Positions 1-8,885 of a stretch of 64,000 nucleotides of DNA are shown here, piece by piece (position 1 is the stretch's first letter; each line of letters starts with the position of its first letter). The notes below the pieces were generated by a model, which worked only from the letters and a program-made list of their open reading frames with translations, was not told the DNA's origin and ran no database searches. Made by a program: the position numbers and the translations under genes. The DNA comes from Streptomyces sp. CB01201 (GTDB lineage: Bacteria > Actinomycetota > Actinomycetes > Streptomycetales > Streptomycetaceae), in contig NZ_NNBJ01000004.1 of the NCBI RefSeq assembly GCF_002803085.1, positions 333,861-397,860 of the forward strand, given 5' to 3'.

Positions 1-2132
1 CGCTGCTCGCGGCACTGCGTGTGGTGGCGGAGGCCGCCGTGAAGGAGGCCGCCCCCTCGGCGGAGGCGGCCGGGGCCGAGGCCGTCCCCTTGGCGGAGGC
101 GGCCGGGACCGAGGCCGCCCCCTCGGCGGAGGCCGCCGGGGCCGAGGCCGTCCCCTCGCATGAGGCAGCCCCGGACGCCTCGGCCCCGGACGCTCCCACC
201 CCGGTCAGCCTCGTGCACCCCCGAAGGGGCCCGGCGAACCCGTCCGCCGCGGCGCCCTCCTGGCTCGACCCCGAGACCGCGCACACCCTGCTCACCTCGC
301 CGCTCGGCGGCATGGACACCGCCGACCTGCGGCGCCTGGGCCGGGCCCTGCGCGACGAGGAGCGGGCCGCGGGCACCCGGCTCCCGGCGCCCTCGGACGT
401 GCTGCTCGCCCGCGCCCTCGCCGAACCCGAACGGCTCGTCGCACACGCCCCCTCCTATGCGCGCGGCGCCCAGCGTCTCGGTGCTCTGCTGCGCAAGACA
501 CGCGAACTCCTGGCGGGCGGCGGCACCGCGGCCGAGGCGCTGTGGGAACTCTGGAACGGCACGCCCTGGCCGGGGCGCCTGGAACGCGCGGCGCTGCGCG
601 GCGGCGCGGGCGGCCGGGCCGCCGACCGTGACCTCGACGCGGTGTGCGCCCTGTTCGACACCGCGGCCCGTGCCGAGGAGCGCACCGGCGGCCGGGGCGC
701 GCTCAACTTCCTCGAAGAGGTGGACGCGCAGGACATAGCGGCCGACACCCTGACCCGCCGGGCCGTCCGTCCCGATGCCGTACGCGTCATGACCGCGCAC
801 CGCTCCAAGGGCCTGGAGTGGAGCCTGGTCGTGGTCGCCGGGGTGCAGGAAGGGCTCTGGCCCGACCTGCGCCGCCGCGGCTCGCTCCTCGAAGCCGACC
901 GGATCGGACGCGACGGCCTGGCCGAACCGCTCACCCCGGGCGCGCTCCTCGCCGAGGAACGACGCCTCTTCTACGTCGCGGCCACCCGGGCCCGCGACCG
1001 CCTGGTGGTGACCGCGGTCAAGGCTCCGGCCGACGACGGCGACCAGCCGTCGCGCTTCCTCACCGAGCTAGGCGTCGAACCCCGTGACACCACGGGCCGC
1101 CCGCGCCGGCCGCTCGCGGTGGCGGCGCTCGTCGCCGAGCTGCGCGCCACCACCGTCGACCCGGCGGCCTCCGACGCGCTGCGCGAGGCCGCCGCCGAAC
1201 GCCTGGGCCGCCTTGCCGCGCTCACCGACGACGAGGGCCAGCCACTGGTCCCGGCCGCGCACCCGGACCGCTGGTGGGGCCTGCACGAGCCGACCCGCTC
1301 CCAGGTCCCGCTGCGCGACCGCGAGCTGCCCCTCGCCCTGTCCGGCAGCGCCCTGGACCAGCTCGCCAACACCTGTGCGCTGCAATGGTTCCTGGGCCGC
1401 GAAGTGAAGGCGGACGCGCCCGCCACGGCCGCCCAGGGCTTCGGCAACGTCGTCCACGTACTCGCGGACGAGGTCGCCTCCGGCCGTACGCCCGCCGACC
1501 TGGCCGTCCTGATGGAACGCCTCGACTCGGTGTGGGACGCGCTCGCCTTCGACGCGCCCTGGAAGTCCGTCCAGGAGAAGCAGAACGCGCGCGCCGCCCT
1601 GGAGCGCTTCCTCCAGTGGCACACCCTGGACCGCGCGGGCCGCACCCCGGTCGCCACGGAGCACGGCTTCGACGTGACCCTGGAGGCGGGGGAGTACGAG
1701 GTCCGCATCCGGGGTTCCATGGACCGTGTCGAGAAGGACGTCGAGGGCCGCGCGTACGTGGTCGACTTCAAGACCGGCAAGCAGCCGCCCACCGCCGCCG
1801 AGGTCGCCGCCCACCCCCAGCTGGCCGTCTACCAGCTGGCGGTCAGGGAGGGCGCCCTGGACGAGGCCTTCGACGGCCACCGCCCCGACTCGGGCGGCGC
1901 CGAACTGGTCCACCTGCGCCAGGCCGCCCCCAAGCGCGAGGGCGGCGACGCCTACCCCAAGGTCCAGTCCCAGCCGCCCCTTGAGGGCGCATGGGTGGGC
2001 GACCTCCTGGCCACGGCAGCGGGCAAGGTCCTGGACGAACACTTCACCCCGACCCCGGGAACGCACTGCACGCACTGCACGTTCCGGGCATCGTGCACGG
2101 CCCAGCCGGAGGGGCGGCAGGTGGTGGAGTAG
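1..2132 (+). CDS. adnB: AdnB-like helicase-nuclease subunit, 5' truncated
   Basis: C-terminal part of a UvrD-family (SF1A) helicase fused to a RecB/PD-(D/E)XK nuclease; the reading frame is open from base 3, so the Walker A half lies upstream. Visible are a motif V-like segment AHRSKGLEW (about base 800), motif VI YVAATRARDRL (about base 975), the nuclease core YVVDFKTG (about base 1755) and four cysteines that fit a nuclease iron-sulphur site: one in NTCALQWF (about base 1375), then C-x2-C-x5-C near the C-terminus (about base 2068). In mycobacteria AdnA and AdnB form a two-motor machine that resects double-strand breaks, and adnB precedes adnA as here. The adnB/adnA naming rests on gene order and the cysteine cluster. 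An alanine/glutamate-rich repeat lies near the start of the visible part. Confidence 0.85.
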   Translation, partial: LLAALRVVAEAAVKEAAPSAEAAGAEAVPLAEAAGTEAAPSAEAAGAEAVPSHEAAPDASAPDAPTPVSLVHPRRGPANPSAAAPSWLDPETAHTLLTSPLGGMDTADLRRLGRALRDEERAAGTRLPAPSDVLLARALAEPERLVAHAPSYARGAQRLGALLRKTRELLAGGGTAAEALWELWNGTPWPGRLERAALRGGAGGRAADRDLDAVCALFDTAARAEERTGGRGALNFLEEVDAQDIAADTLTRRAVRPDAVRVMTAHRSKGLEWSLVVVAGVQEGLWPDLRRRGSLLEADRIGRDGLAEPLTPGALLAEERRLFYVAATRARDRLVVTAVKAPADDGDQPSRFLTELGVEPRDTTGRPRRPLAVAALVAELRATTVDPAASDALREAAAERLGRLAALTDDEGQPLVPAAHPDRWWGLHEPTRSQVPLRDRELPLALSGSALDQLANTCALQWFLGREVKADAPATAAQGFGNVVHVLADEVASGRTPADLAVLMERLDSVWDALAFDAPWKSVQEKQNARAALERFLQWHTLDRAGRTPVATEHGFDVTLEAGEYEVRIRGSMDRVEKDVEGRAYVVDFKTGKQPPTAAEVAAHPQLAVYQLAVREGALDEAFDGHRPDSGGAELVHLRQAAPKREGGDAYPKVQSQPPLEGAWVGDLLATAAGKVLDEHFTPTPGTHCTHCTFRASCTAQPEGRQVVE
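45..176 (+). repeat. 33-bp in-frame tandem repeat in adnB
   Basis: Three good copies and a degenerate fourth of a 33-bp unit start at 45, 78, 111 and 144. Each encodes 11 residues of the form EA(A/V)PxAEAAGx. The stretch is low in complexity, rich in Ala, Glu and Pro, and sits between helicase domain parts, so it is probably a flexible linker that grew by slippage. Confidence 0.85.
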
Positions 2133-2456
2133 CGCCGTGCGGCCTCCCCGCGCCCCGCTTCCGTCCGCGGGCCGTGGTCGCTTCTCGCGCAGTTCCCCGC
2201 GCCCCTAAAAGCCTCGGTGCTGGCCCGCACGGGGCACTTCAGCCTGTCCGGCGTTTGAGGACGAGCGCCCTCAAGGCGCGACCGGGGTCCGGGGTGGAGC
2301 CCCGAAGGGGGTGCAGGGGGCGAAGCCCCCGCCGGGGTCCGGGGGCGGAACCCCCGGGAAACACCCTTCCCTTCCCCCCACCCCCGGAGGGTTTCGGGAA
2401 GGGGCGGGGAGGGGCACAGCCCGCCGCAGGCGCCCCCACCTGCACAACCACCCCCA
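2133..2456. repeat. Intergenic hairpin cluster, probable dispersed Streptomyces repeat
   Basis: No credible gene lies in this 324-bp gap between the helicase subunits. It contains three successive stem-loops: 2291-2303 (GGGG/CCCC), 2316-2330 (GGGGG/CCCCC) and 2339-2357 (CCGGGGG/CCCCCGG). Upstream is the phrase CAGTTCCCCGCGCCCCTAAA (about 2190-2209) and then TCCGGCGTTTGAGGACGAG (about 2249-2267). From memory, close variants of these phrases recur between genes in many Streptomyces genomes. The hairpins could attenuate transcription from adnB into adnA. No second copy was seen in this window. Confidence 0.6.
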
Positions 2457-2486
2457 TTGTCAGCACCCCCCACTACCCTTCCTGAC

Positions 2487-5400
2487 GTGCCCACCCACCT
2501 CAGCGACCCCGAGCAGCTCAAAGAGCTCCTCGGCATCCCGTTCACCCCGGAGCAGACGGCCTGCATCACCGCGCCGCCCGCCCCGCAGGTCATCGTGGCC
2601 GGAGCCGGCTCGGGCAAGACGACCGTCATGGCGGCCCGGGTCGTGTGGCTGGTGGGCACCGGCCAGGTCGCACCCGAGCAGGTCCTGGGCCTGACCTTCA
2701 CCAACAAGGCGGCCGGCGAGCTGGCCGAGCGCGTGCGCACCGCGCTGATCCGGGCCGGCATCACCGACCCGGACGCCCCCGAGCCGGAGCAGGGCGAGCC
2801 CGGCATCTCCACGTACCACGCCTTCGCGGGCCGGCTCCTGACCGACCACGGCCTGCGCATAGGCCTGGAGCCCACCTCGCGGCTGCTCGCCGACGCCACC
2901 CGCTACCAGCTCGCCGCCCGCGTGCTCCGCGAGGCCCCGGGGCCCTACCCGACGCTGACCAAGTCGTTCGCCTCCCTGGTCAGCGATCTGCTCGCGCTCG
3001 ACGCCGAGCTCGCCGAACACCTCGTACGCCCGGAGCGCCTGGCCGCGTACGACCGCGAGCTGCTGCGGACCCTGGAAGGGGCCAAGCTCAGCAACGCCGA
3101 GTTGCGCAAGGTGCCCGAGGCCGCCGCCGCCCGGCTCGAACTGCTCGACCTCACCAGCCGCTACCGGGCCGCCAAGAAGAGCCGCGACCTGCTGGACTTC
3201 GGCGACCAGATCGCGCTGTCCGCCGAGCTCGCGCTCACCCACCCCGAGGTCGGCCGGATCCTGCGCGAGGAGTTCAAGGTGGTGCTCCTGGACGAGTACC
3301 AGGACACCTCCGTGGCCCAGCGCCGGCTGCTCGCCGCGCTCTTCGGCGGCGGCACGGGACACGCCGTGACCGCCGTGGGCGATCCCTGCCAGGCCATCTA
3401 CGGCTGGCGCGGCGCCTCGGTCGCCAACCTCGACGACTTCCCCCGCCACTTCCCGTACGCCGACGGCCGCCCCGCCACGCGTTTCGCGCTCTCCGAGAAC
3501 CGCCGCAGCGGCGGCCGCCTCCTCGACCTCGCCAACTCCCTTGCCGCGCCGCTGCGTTCGATGCACGAAGGGGTCGAGGCGCTGCGCCCGGCCCCCGGCG
3601 CCGAGCGCGACGGCGGCGTCCGCATCGCGCTGCTCGACACCCACCAGGAGGAGATCGAGTGGCTCGCCGACTCGATCGCCCACCTCGTGCGCACCGGCAA
3701 GGCGCCCGGCGAGATCGCCGTCCTGTGCCGTACGGCCGGCGATTTCCCGCAGATCCAGGGCGCGTTGGTGGCCCGGGACATCCCGGTCGAGGTCGTCGGC
3801 CTCTCCGGCCTGCTGCACCTGCCGGAGATCGCCGATCTCGTGGCGGTCTGCGAAGTGCTCCAGGACCCGGGCGCCAACGCCCCGCTGGTGCGCGTCCTGA
3901 CCGGCCCGCGCTGGCGCATCGGCCCCCGTGACCTGGCGCTGCTCGGCCGCCGCGCCCGCGATCTGGTGCGTCGCACCCGAGCCGGTTCCGACGACCCCGA
4001 CCAGCGCCTCGCGGACGCGGTCGAAGGCGTCGACCCGGCCGAGGTGATCTCCCTCGCCGACGCCCTGGACACCTTCCTCGAAGGCGCCGAGGACGACGGC
4101 CTGCCCTTCTCCGCCGAGGCCCGCGTCCGCTTCGCCCGCCTCGCCACCGAGCTGCGCGACCTGCGCCGTTCGCTCGCCGACCCGCTGATGGACGTACTGC
4201 ACCGCGTCCTGACCGTCACCGGCCTTGAGGTCGAACTCTCCGCGTCCCCGCACGCGTTGGCGGCCCGGCGCCGCGAGACGCTCTCCGGCTTCCTCGACAT
4301 AGCGGCGAGCTTCGCGGCCCTCGACGGGGAGGCCTCGCTGCTCGCCTTCCTCGGCTTCCTGCGCACCGCCGCGCAGTACGAGAAGGGCCTGGACAACGCG
4401 CTGCCCGGCGGCGAGAACACCGTGAAGGTCCTCACCGCGCACAAGTCCAAGGGCCTGGAGTGGGACGTCGTCGCGGTCCCCGGCCTGGTCACGGACACGT
4501 TCCCGTCCACCCGGTCGAGGGAGGTCTGGACCGCCCAGGCGAAGGTCCTGCCGCACGCGCTGCGCGGTGACGCCCCGACGCTGCCCGGCGTCGAGGAGTG
4601 GGACGCGAAGGGCCTCAAGTCCTTCAAGGAGGCGATGAAGGACCACCAGCACACGGAGGAACTCCGCCTGGGATACGTCACGTTCACCCGCCCCCGCACC
4701 CTGCTGCTCGGCTCCGGCCACTGGTGGGGCCCCAGCCAGAAGAGGCCCCGGGGCCCCTCCGACTTCCTGCACGCGCTGTACGAGCACTGCGTGGCGGGCC
4801 ATGGCGAGATCGAGGCATGGGCGGACCAGCCAGCCGAGGACGCCGAGAACCCGGCCCTCCACGAGTCGGCGACCACGCACGCCTGGCCGCTCCCGCTCGA
4901 CCCGCAGTCCCTGGCCCGCCGCCGGGCCGCCGCCGAACGGGTCCGGGCCCACCTGGAGAGGACCGCGCCCTTCGACGACGTGACGCCCTCCTCCTCCGAG
5001 GAAGCGCCTCGTGGGAGCGCGCCCCATGAACCCCATGAGGAGGACGAATACGCGGAAGGGCCTTGCGGAGATCCTTACGGAGACGGGGAGTTCGGCGACC
5101 CGGAGGCCCTCGCCCCCGACGACTGGGACCTGCTGCCCACGGAGCGCCCGGCCACGTCCGAGCCTGCCGAGCAGCTCGTCGCGACGGAGCACTTCGACGA
5201 CATGGAGCACGGCGATGTCACCGAGCAGTTCGTCGAGATCGACCAGTTCGTCGGCATGGAGTACCGCGACGACATCGAGCACGAGGAGCCCGCGGAGCAC
5301 ACCCGCACCGCGCCACCCCGCGCCGACTACGACGCCCGTGGCCACACCCCGGCCGAGGCGCCGGTCGCCATCCCCGCCCCGCGCCTGACCCCCGAGGACC

Positions 5401-6125
5401 GCCGCACCCTGCACTCCTGGGACCGCGACCTGGAGGCGCTCACCACCGAGCTGCGCCGGGCCCGCGCCACCAACCGCGAGGTCGAGGTGCCCGCCTCGCT
5501 CACCGCGTCCGAGCTGCTGAGCCTGGCAGCCGACCCCGACGCGTTCGCCCGGGACCTGGCCCGTCCCATGCCACGCCGCCCGCAGCCGGCCGCCCGCCGG
5601 GGCACCCGCTTCCACGCCTGGGTGGAGTCCCGCTTCGACGAGCTCCCGCTGCCCATGCTCGGCCCCGACGAGCTGCCCGGCGCCGACGACAGCGAGGCCG
5701 ACATCGCGGACGAGCGGGACCTGGCCGCCCTCAAGGAGGCCTTCGAGCGCACCCCGTACGCGGACCGCACCCCGTTCCGCACCGAGGCGCCCATCCAGCT
5801 GACGCTCGCCGGCCGGGTGATCAGGGGCCGGATCGACGCCGTCTACAAAGAGGGCGACGGAGCGCTCGCCAGGTACGAGATCGTCGACTGGAAGACCGGG
5901 CGTCAGGCCACCGCCGATCCGCTCCAGCTGGCGGTCTACCGGGTCGCCTGGGCCGAGCAGCTGGGCGTCCCGCCGGCGTCGGTGACGGCCGCGTTCGTGT
6001 ACGTACGCACAGGTGAGACGGTCCGTCCGGCGCGGCTGCCGGGTCGGGCCGAGCTGGAGGCGATCCTGCTGGGGCGCGGTCCGCAGGGCGGACCGGAGGA
6101 CCGGCCACCGCCACCGGCCGGATAG
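2487..6125 (+). CDS. adnA: AdnA-like ATP-dependent helicase-nuclease subunit
   Basis: A 1212-residue SF1A helicase with a C-terminal nuclease, the partner of the preceding gene in double-strand-break end processing. Walker A GAGSGKTT is near residue 38, the Walker B/motif II DEYQD near 268, motif III GDPCQAIYGWRG near 297, motif V AHKSKGLEW near 650, and the RecB-type nuclease motif IVDWKTG near 1132. GTG at 2487 is preferred because it gives the family-like opening PTHLSDPEQLKELLG; an in-frame TTG at 2457 would add ten residues. Neither has a clear ribosome binding site. Residues about 830-950 (4975-5340) form an unusual acidic insert full of Glu, Asp and His between the helicase and nuclease parts. 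The product ends 10 bases before the next start. Confidence 0.88.
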   Translation: MPTHLSDPEQLKELLGIPFTPEQTACITAPPAPQVIVAGAGSGKTTVMAARVVWLVGTGQVAPEQVLGLTFTNKAAGELAERVRTALIRAGITDPDAPEPEQGEPGISTYHAFAGRLLTDHGLRIGLEPTSRLLADATRYQLAARVLREAPGPYPTLTKSFASLVSDLLALDAELAEHLVRPERLAAYDRELLRTLEGAKLSNAELRKVPEAAAARLELLDLTSRYRAAKKSRDLLDFGDQIALSAELALTHPEVGRILREEFKVVLLDEYQDTSVAQRRLLAALFGGGTGHAVTAVGDPCQAIYGWRGASVANLDDFPRHFPYADGRPATRFALSENRRSGGRLLDLANSLAAPLRSMHEGVEALRPAPGAERDGGVRIALLDTHQEEIEWLADSIAHLVRTGKAPGEIAVLCRTAGDFPQIQGALVARDIPVEVVGLSGLLHLPEIADLVAVCEVLQDPGANAPLVRVLTGPRWRIGPRDLALLGRRARDLVRRTRAGSDDPDQRLADAVEGVDPAEVISLADALDTFLEGAEDDGLPFSAEARVRFARLATELRDLRRSLADPLMDVLHRVLTVTGLEVELSASPHALAARRRETLSGFLDIAASFAALDGEASLLAFLGFLRTAAQYEKGLDNALPGGENTVKVLTAHKSKGLEWDVVAVPGLVTDTFPSTRSREVWTAQAKVLPHALRGDAPTLPGVEEWDAKGLKSFKEAMKDHQHTEELRLGYVTFTRPRTLLLGSGHWWGPSQKRPRGPSDFLHALYEHCVAGHGEIEAWADQPAEDAENPALHESATTHAWPLPLDPQSLARRRAAAERVRAHLERTAPFDDVTPSSSEEAPRGSAPHEPHEEDEYAEGPCGDPYGDGEFGDPEALAPDDWDLLPTERPATSEPAEQLVATEHFDDMEHGDVTEQFVEIDQFVGMEYRDDIEHEEPAEHTRTAPPRADYDARGHTPAEAPVAIPAPRLTPEDRRTLHSWDRDLEALTTELRRARATNREVEVPASLTASELLSLAADPDAFARDLARPMPRRPQPAARRGTRFHAWVESRFDELPLPMLGPDELPGADDSEADIADERDLAALKEAFERTPYADRTPFRTEAPIQLTLAGRVIRGRIDAVYKEGDGALARYEIVDWKTGRQATADPLQLAVYRVAWAEQLGVPPASVTAAFVYVRTGETVRPARLPGRAELEAILLGRGPQGGPEDRPPPPAG

Positions 6126-6135
6126 GCTCAAGGGC

Positions 6136-7551
6136 ATGAGCGAGACCCCGGACAGCGCCGTCCAGACCGCCACCGCCGTGGTGCGCACGTACATCGAGCA
6201 GCACCGCGCCGCCTTCCTCGACGACCTCGCCGAGTGGCTGCGCATCCCGTCGGTGTCGGCCCAGCCCGACCACGACGCCGACGTGCGCCGCAGCGCCGAC
6301 TGGCTGGCCGCCAAGCTCCGCGAGACCGGCTTCCCGGTCGCGGAGATCCTGGACACCCCGGGCGCGCCCGCCGTCTACGCCGAGTGGCCGTCGGGCGAGC
6401 CGGGCGCGCCCACCGTCCTGGTCTACGGGCACCACGACGTCCAGCCCGCGGCCCGCGAGGACGGCTGGGACACCGAGCCGTTCGAGCCGGTGATCGCGGA
6501 CGGGCGGATGTACGGACGCGGCGCCGCCGACGACAAGGGCCAGGTGTTCTTCCACACCCTCGGCGTCCGCGCGCACCTCGCCGCCACCGGCCGCACCGCC
6601 CCCGCCGTCAACCTCAAGCTCCTCATCGAGGGTGAGGAGGAGTCCGGTTCGCCGCACTTCCGCGACCTCGTCGAGCAGCACGCCGACCGCCTCGCCGCGG
6701 ACGTCGTGATCGTCTCGGACACCGGCATGTGGTCCGAGGACACCCCGACCGTGTGCACCGGCATGCGCGGCCTCGCCGAGTGCGAGATCCAGCTGTACGG
6801 GCCCGCCCAGGACATCCACTCCGGATCCTTCGGCGGCGCGGTGCCCAACCCGGCGACGGCCGCCGCCCGCCTGGTCGCGGCCCTGCACGACGCCGACCTG
6901 CACGTGCGGATCCCCGGCTTCTACGACGGCATCGTCGAGCTGACCGACGCCGAGCGCGAGCTGTTCGCCGAGCTGCCCTTCGACGAGGCCGAGTGGCTGC
7001 GCACCGCCAAGTCGAGGGCGGCCCACGGCGAGGCCGGGTTCTCCACCCTGGAGCGGATCTGGGCCCGTCCGACGGCCGAGGTCAACGGCATCGGCGGCGG
7101 CTACCAGGGCCCCGGCGGCAAGACGATCGTGCCGTCGTCGGCGATGGTGAAGCTGTCCTTCCGGCTGGTCGCGGGCCAGGACCCGAAGCACATCGAGAAG
7201 ATCGTCACCGACTGGGCCGCCGGGCAGGTCCCCGCCGGGATCCGGCACGAGATCACCTGGAGCGCCGGCACCCGGCCGTGCCTCACCCCGCTCGACCACC
7301 CGGCGCTCAAGTCCGTGGTCCGGGCGATGGGGCAGGCCTTCGGCACGAAGGTCCGCTTCACCCGCGAGGGCGGCTCAGGACCCGCCGCCGACCTCCAGGA
7401 CGTACTGGCGGCGCCGGTCCTCTTCCTGGGGATCTCGGTCCCCTCCGACGGCTGGCACGCGCCCAACGAGAAGGTCGAGCTCGGCCTCCTGTTCAAGGGC
7501 GTCGAGACGACGGCCCATCTGTGGAGCGACCTCGCCGCCACCACAGCCTGA
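6136..7551 (+). CDS. M20-family dipeptidase/metallopeptidase
   Basis: A 471-residue cytosolic zinc peptidase of the M20 (ArgE/DapE/CPG2) family, likely hydrolysing di- or short peptides. The metal-site motifs are in family order: YGHHDVQPA (His, about residue 98), GRGAADDKGQ (bridging Asp, about 130) and LIEGEEESGS (Glu base and ligand, about 165). A dimerisation-domain insert follows (about 200-330), and a late GISVPSDGWHAPNE segment supplies the last histidine. ATG 6136 follows adnA by 10 bases with CAAGGGC as a weak binding site. Length and motifs match complete family members. The substrate cannot be told from sequence. Confidence 0.9.
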   Translation: MSETPDSAVQTATAVVRTYIEQHRAAFLDDLAEWLRIPSVSAQPDHDADVRRSADWLAAKLRETGFPVAEILDTPGAPAVYAEWPSGEPGAPTVLVYGHHDVQPAAREDGWDTEPFEPVIADGRMYGRGAADDKGQVFFHTLGVRAHLAATGRTAPAVNLKLLIEGEEESGSPHFRDLVEQHADRLAADVVIVSDTGMWSEDTPTVCTGMRGLAECEIQLYGPAQDIHSGSFGGAVPNPATAAARLVAALHDADLHVRIPGFYDGIVELTDAERELFAELPFDEAEWLRTAKSRAAHGEAGFSTLERIWARPTAEVNGIGGGYQGPGGKTIVPSSAMVKLSFRLVAGQDPKHIEKIVTDWAAGQVPAGIRHEITWSAGTRPCLTPLDHPALKSVVRAMGQAFGTKVRFTREGGSGPAADLQDVLAAPVLFLGISVPSDGWHAPNEKVELGLLFKGVETTAHLWSDLAATTA

Positions 7552-7623
7552 GCCGTCGGCCCCGGCCGCCGGCCGACAGAAATCGCTGAACACACCATCC
7601 ACCCGGGGGAGTTGGAAGCACCT

Positions 7624-8595
7624 GTGAGCACCACCAGCAGTGAAGCCTTCACGGACCGGCCGATCGGGCTCGCCACGCCGATCGGTCTGACCGAGCCGAG
7701 CGGCATCGACCGAGCGGCCCACCACCGCCTCGACGAGGCCTGGCTGGCAGCCGCCTGGAGTCATCCGACGACCCGGGTCTTCGTGGTCTCCGGCGGTCAG
7801 GTACTGATCGACGAGCCCGCGGACGGGGCGGACGGACGCACCGAGCTCGTGATGACCCCGGCCTTCGAGGCCCCGGTCACCGAGACCCACCGCTACTTCC
7901 TGGGCACGGACGAGGACGGCGTCAGCTACTTCGCCCTCCAGAAGGACGCGCTGCCCGGCCGCATGGACCAGTCGGCCCGGCCCGCCGGACTGCGCGAGGC
8001 GGGGCTGCTGCTCTCGCCCCGCGACGCGAGCCTCATGACGCACGCCGTCGCCCTGGAGAACTGGCAGCGCCTGCACCGCTTCTGCTCCCGCTGCGGCGAA
8101 CGCACCGTGATCGCGGCGGCCGGACACATCCGCCGCTGCCCGGTCTGCGGTGCCGAGCACTACCCGCGCACCGACCCGGCCGTGATCATGCTGGTCACCG
8201 ACGACCAGGACCGGGCGCTGCTCGGCCGCCAGGTGCACTGGCCCGAGGGCCGCTTCTCGACGCTTGCGGGCTTCGTCGAACCCGGCGAGTCCATCGAGCA
8301 GTCGGTGCGCCGGGAGGTCTTCGAGGAGGCCGGTGTCACCGTCGGCCCGGTCGAGTACGTGGCGAGCCAGCCCTGGCCGTTCCCGTCCAGCCTGATGCTC
8401 GGCTTCATGGCGAAGGCCACCTCGTCCGAGATCAACGTGGACGGCGAGGAGATCCACGAGGCGCGCTGGTTCTCCCGCGAGGACCTGGCCGCCGCCTTCG
8501 AATCCGGCGAGGTCCTGCCCCCGTACGGCATCTCGATCGCGGCCCGCCTCATCGAGCTCTGGTACGGCAAGCCCCTGCCGAAGCCGTCCCACTGA
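7624..8595 (+). CDS. nudC: NAD+ diphosphatase NudC
   Basis: A 323-residue Nudix hydrolase that splits NAD(H) to NMN(H) and AMP; NudC enzymes also remove NAD caps from RNA. The order is an N-terminal domain, a four-cysteine zinc site (CSRC near residue 155 and CPVC about 20 residues later), the Nudix box GFVEPGESIEQSVRREVFEE (from about residue 216) and the NudC-specific signature SQPWPFPSS (about 248), which separates it from ordinary Nudix proteins. GTG 7624 is chosen because GGAAG lies five bases upstream; an in-frame TTG at 7612 abuts the GGGGGAG sequence too closely. It is followed by the minus-strand small-gene block, whose last ORF overlaps its 3' end. Confidence 0.93.
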   Translation: MSTTSSEAFTDRPIGLATPIGLTEPSGIDRAAHHRLDEAWLAAAWSHPTTRVFVVSGGQVLIDEPADGADGRTELVMTPAFEAPVTETHRYFLGTDEDGVSYFALQKDALPGRMDQSARPAGLREAGLLLSPRDASLMTHAVALENWQRLHRFCSRCGERTVIAAAGHIRRCPVCGAEHYPRTDPAVIMLVTDDQDRALLGRQVHWPEGRFSTLAGFVEPGESIEQSVRREVFEEAGVTVGPVEYVASQPWPFPSSLMLGFMAKATSSEINVDGEEIHEARWFSREDLAAAFESGEVLPPYGISIAARLIELWYGKPLPKPSH

Positions 8596-8770
8596 CCCTC
8601 GGACCGGCTTTTGGGCCCGGTCGTGATGTGTCCTTACCAAGGAACACCAGGAGCGCCCCGAGGGGGAGCCGGTTTTCACCGGCTTCCTTCTCGGCCTTCT
8701 CCGTCTCCTGCCTCTCCCCGCACGGGTGACAGTGGCCGGGCTTGCCGGGCTTCGGTCTCTCACTGTCCAT
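8549..8770 (-). CDS. Small 73-residue ORF, tail of the XRE/DUF6879 block
   Basis: Opening MDSERPKPGKPGHCHPCG, then a charged helix-like stretch. One Cys-x2-Cys pair and no recognisable domain. ATG 8770 overlaps the end of the 41-residue ORF by 11 bases, so it could be translationally coupled. Two points count against it: it runs 47 bases into the 3' end of nudC on the other strand, and a perfect stem-loop (8665-8687) lies inside it, so the message may end before the ORF does. Real translation is uncertain. Confidence 0.35.
   Translation of the reverse strand: MDSERPKPGKPGHCHPCGERQETEKAEKEAGENRLPLGALLVFLGKDTSRPGPKAGPRVSGTASAGACRTRAR
8665..8687. terminator. Stem-loop between nudC and the small-gene block
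   Basis: GGAGCCGG (8665-8672) pairs with CCGGCTTCC (8679-8687) around a TTTTCA loop. It lies about 70 bases after the nudC stop and inside the last small ORF of the opposing operon, so it could end transcripts from either side. There is no long T-tract, which is usual for Streptomyces terminators. Confidence 0.5.
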
Positions 8771-8885
8771 GAGGGCCTTCTAGGTATGCCTCGGGGATGC
8801 AGGGGCACGTCCAGTAGTCGCCTATGTGTGCCTTCTTGAAGAACTCCACTACGTCCGAATAGCGCGGATCAATCCACTCGATCAC
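8760..8885 (-). CDS. 41-residue micro-ORF coupled by GTGA overlap
   Basis: GTG at 8885 overlaps the TGA of the upstream 66-residue ORF as GTGA, and its own TGA (8762-8760) lies 11 bases into the next ORF. It encodes a 41-residue acidic/aromatic peptide beginning MIEWIDPRYSDVVEFFKK, with a CPC pair and ending LEGPHGQ. It is shorter than usual annotation limits, but it exactly fills a gap that would otherwise break a chain of overlapping genes, and this is the main evidence for it. No family recognised. Confidence 0.5.
   Translation of the reverse strand: MIEWIDPRYSDVVEFFKKAHIGDYWTCPCIPEAYLEGPHGQ

Noticed and set aside
2460..6356. Very long open frame on the minus strand opposite adnA (about 1300 codons)
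   Set aside because: High-GC DNA keeps antisense frames open. Its composition (Gly, Val, Arg, Leu-rich, no motifs) mirrors the adnA codon pattern and adnA has full helicase motifs.
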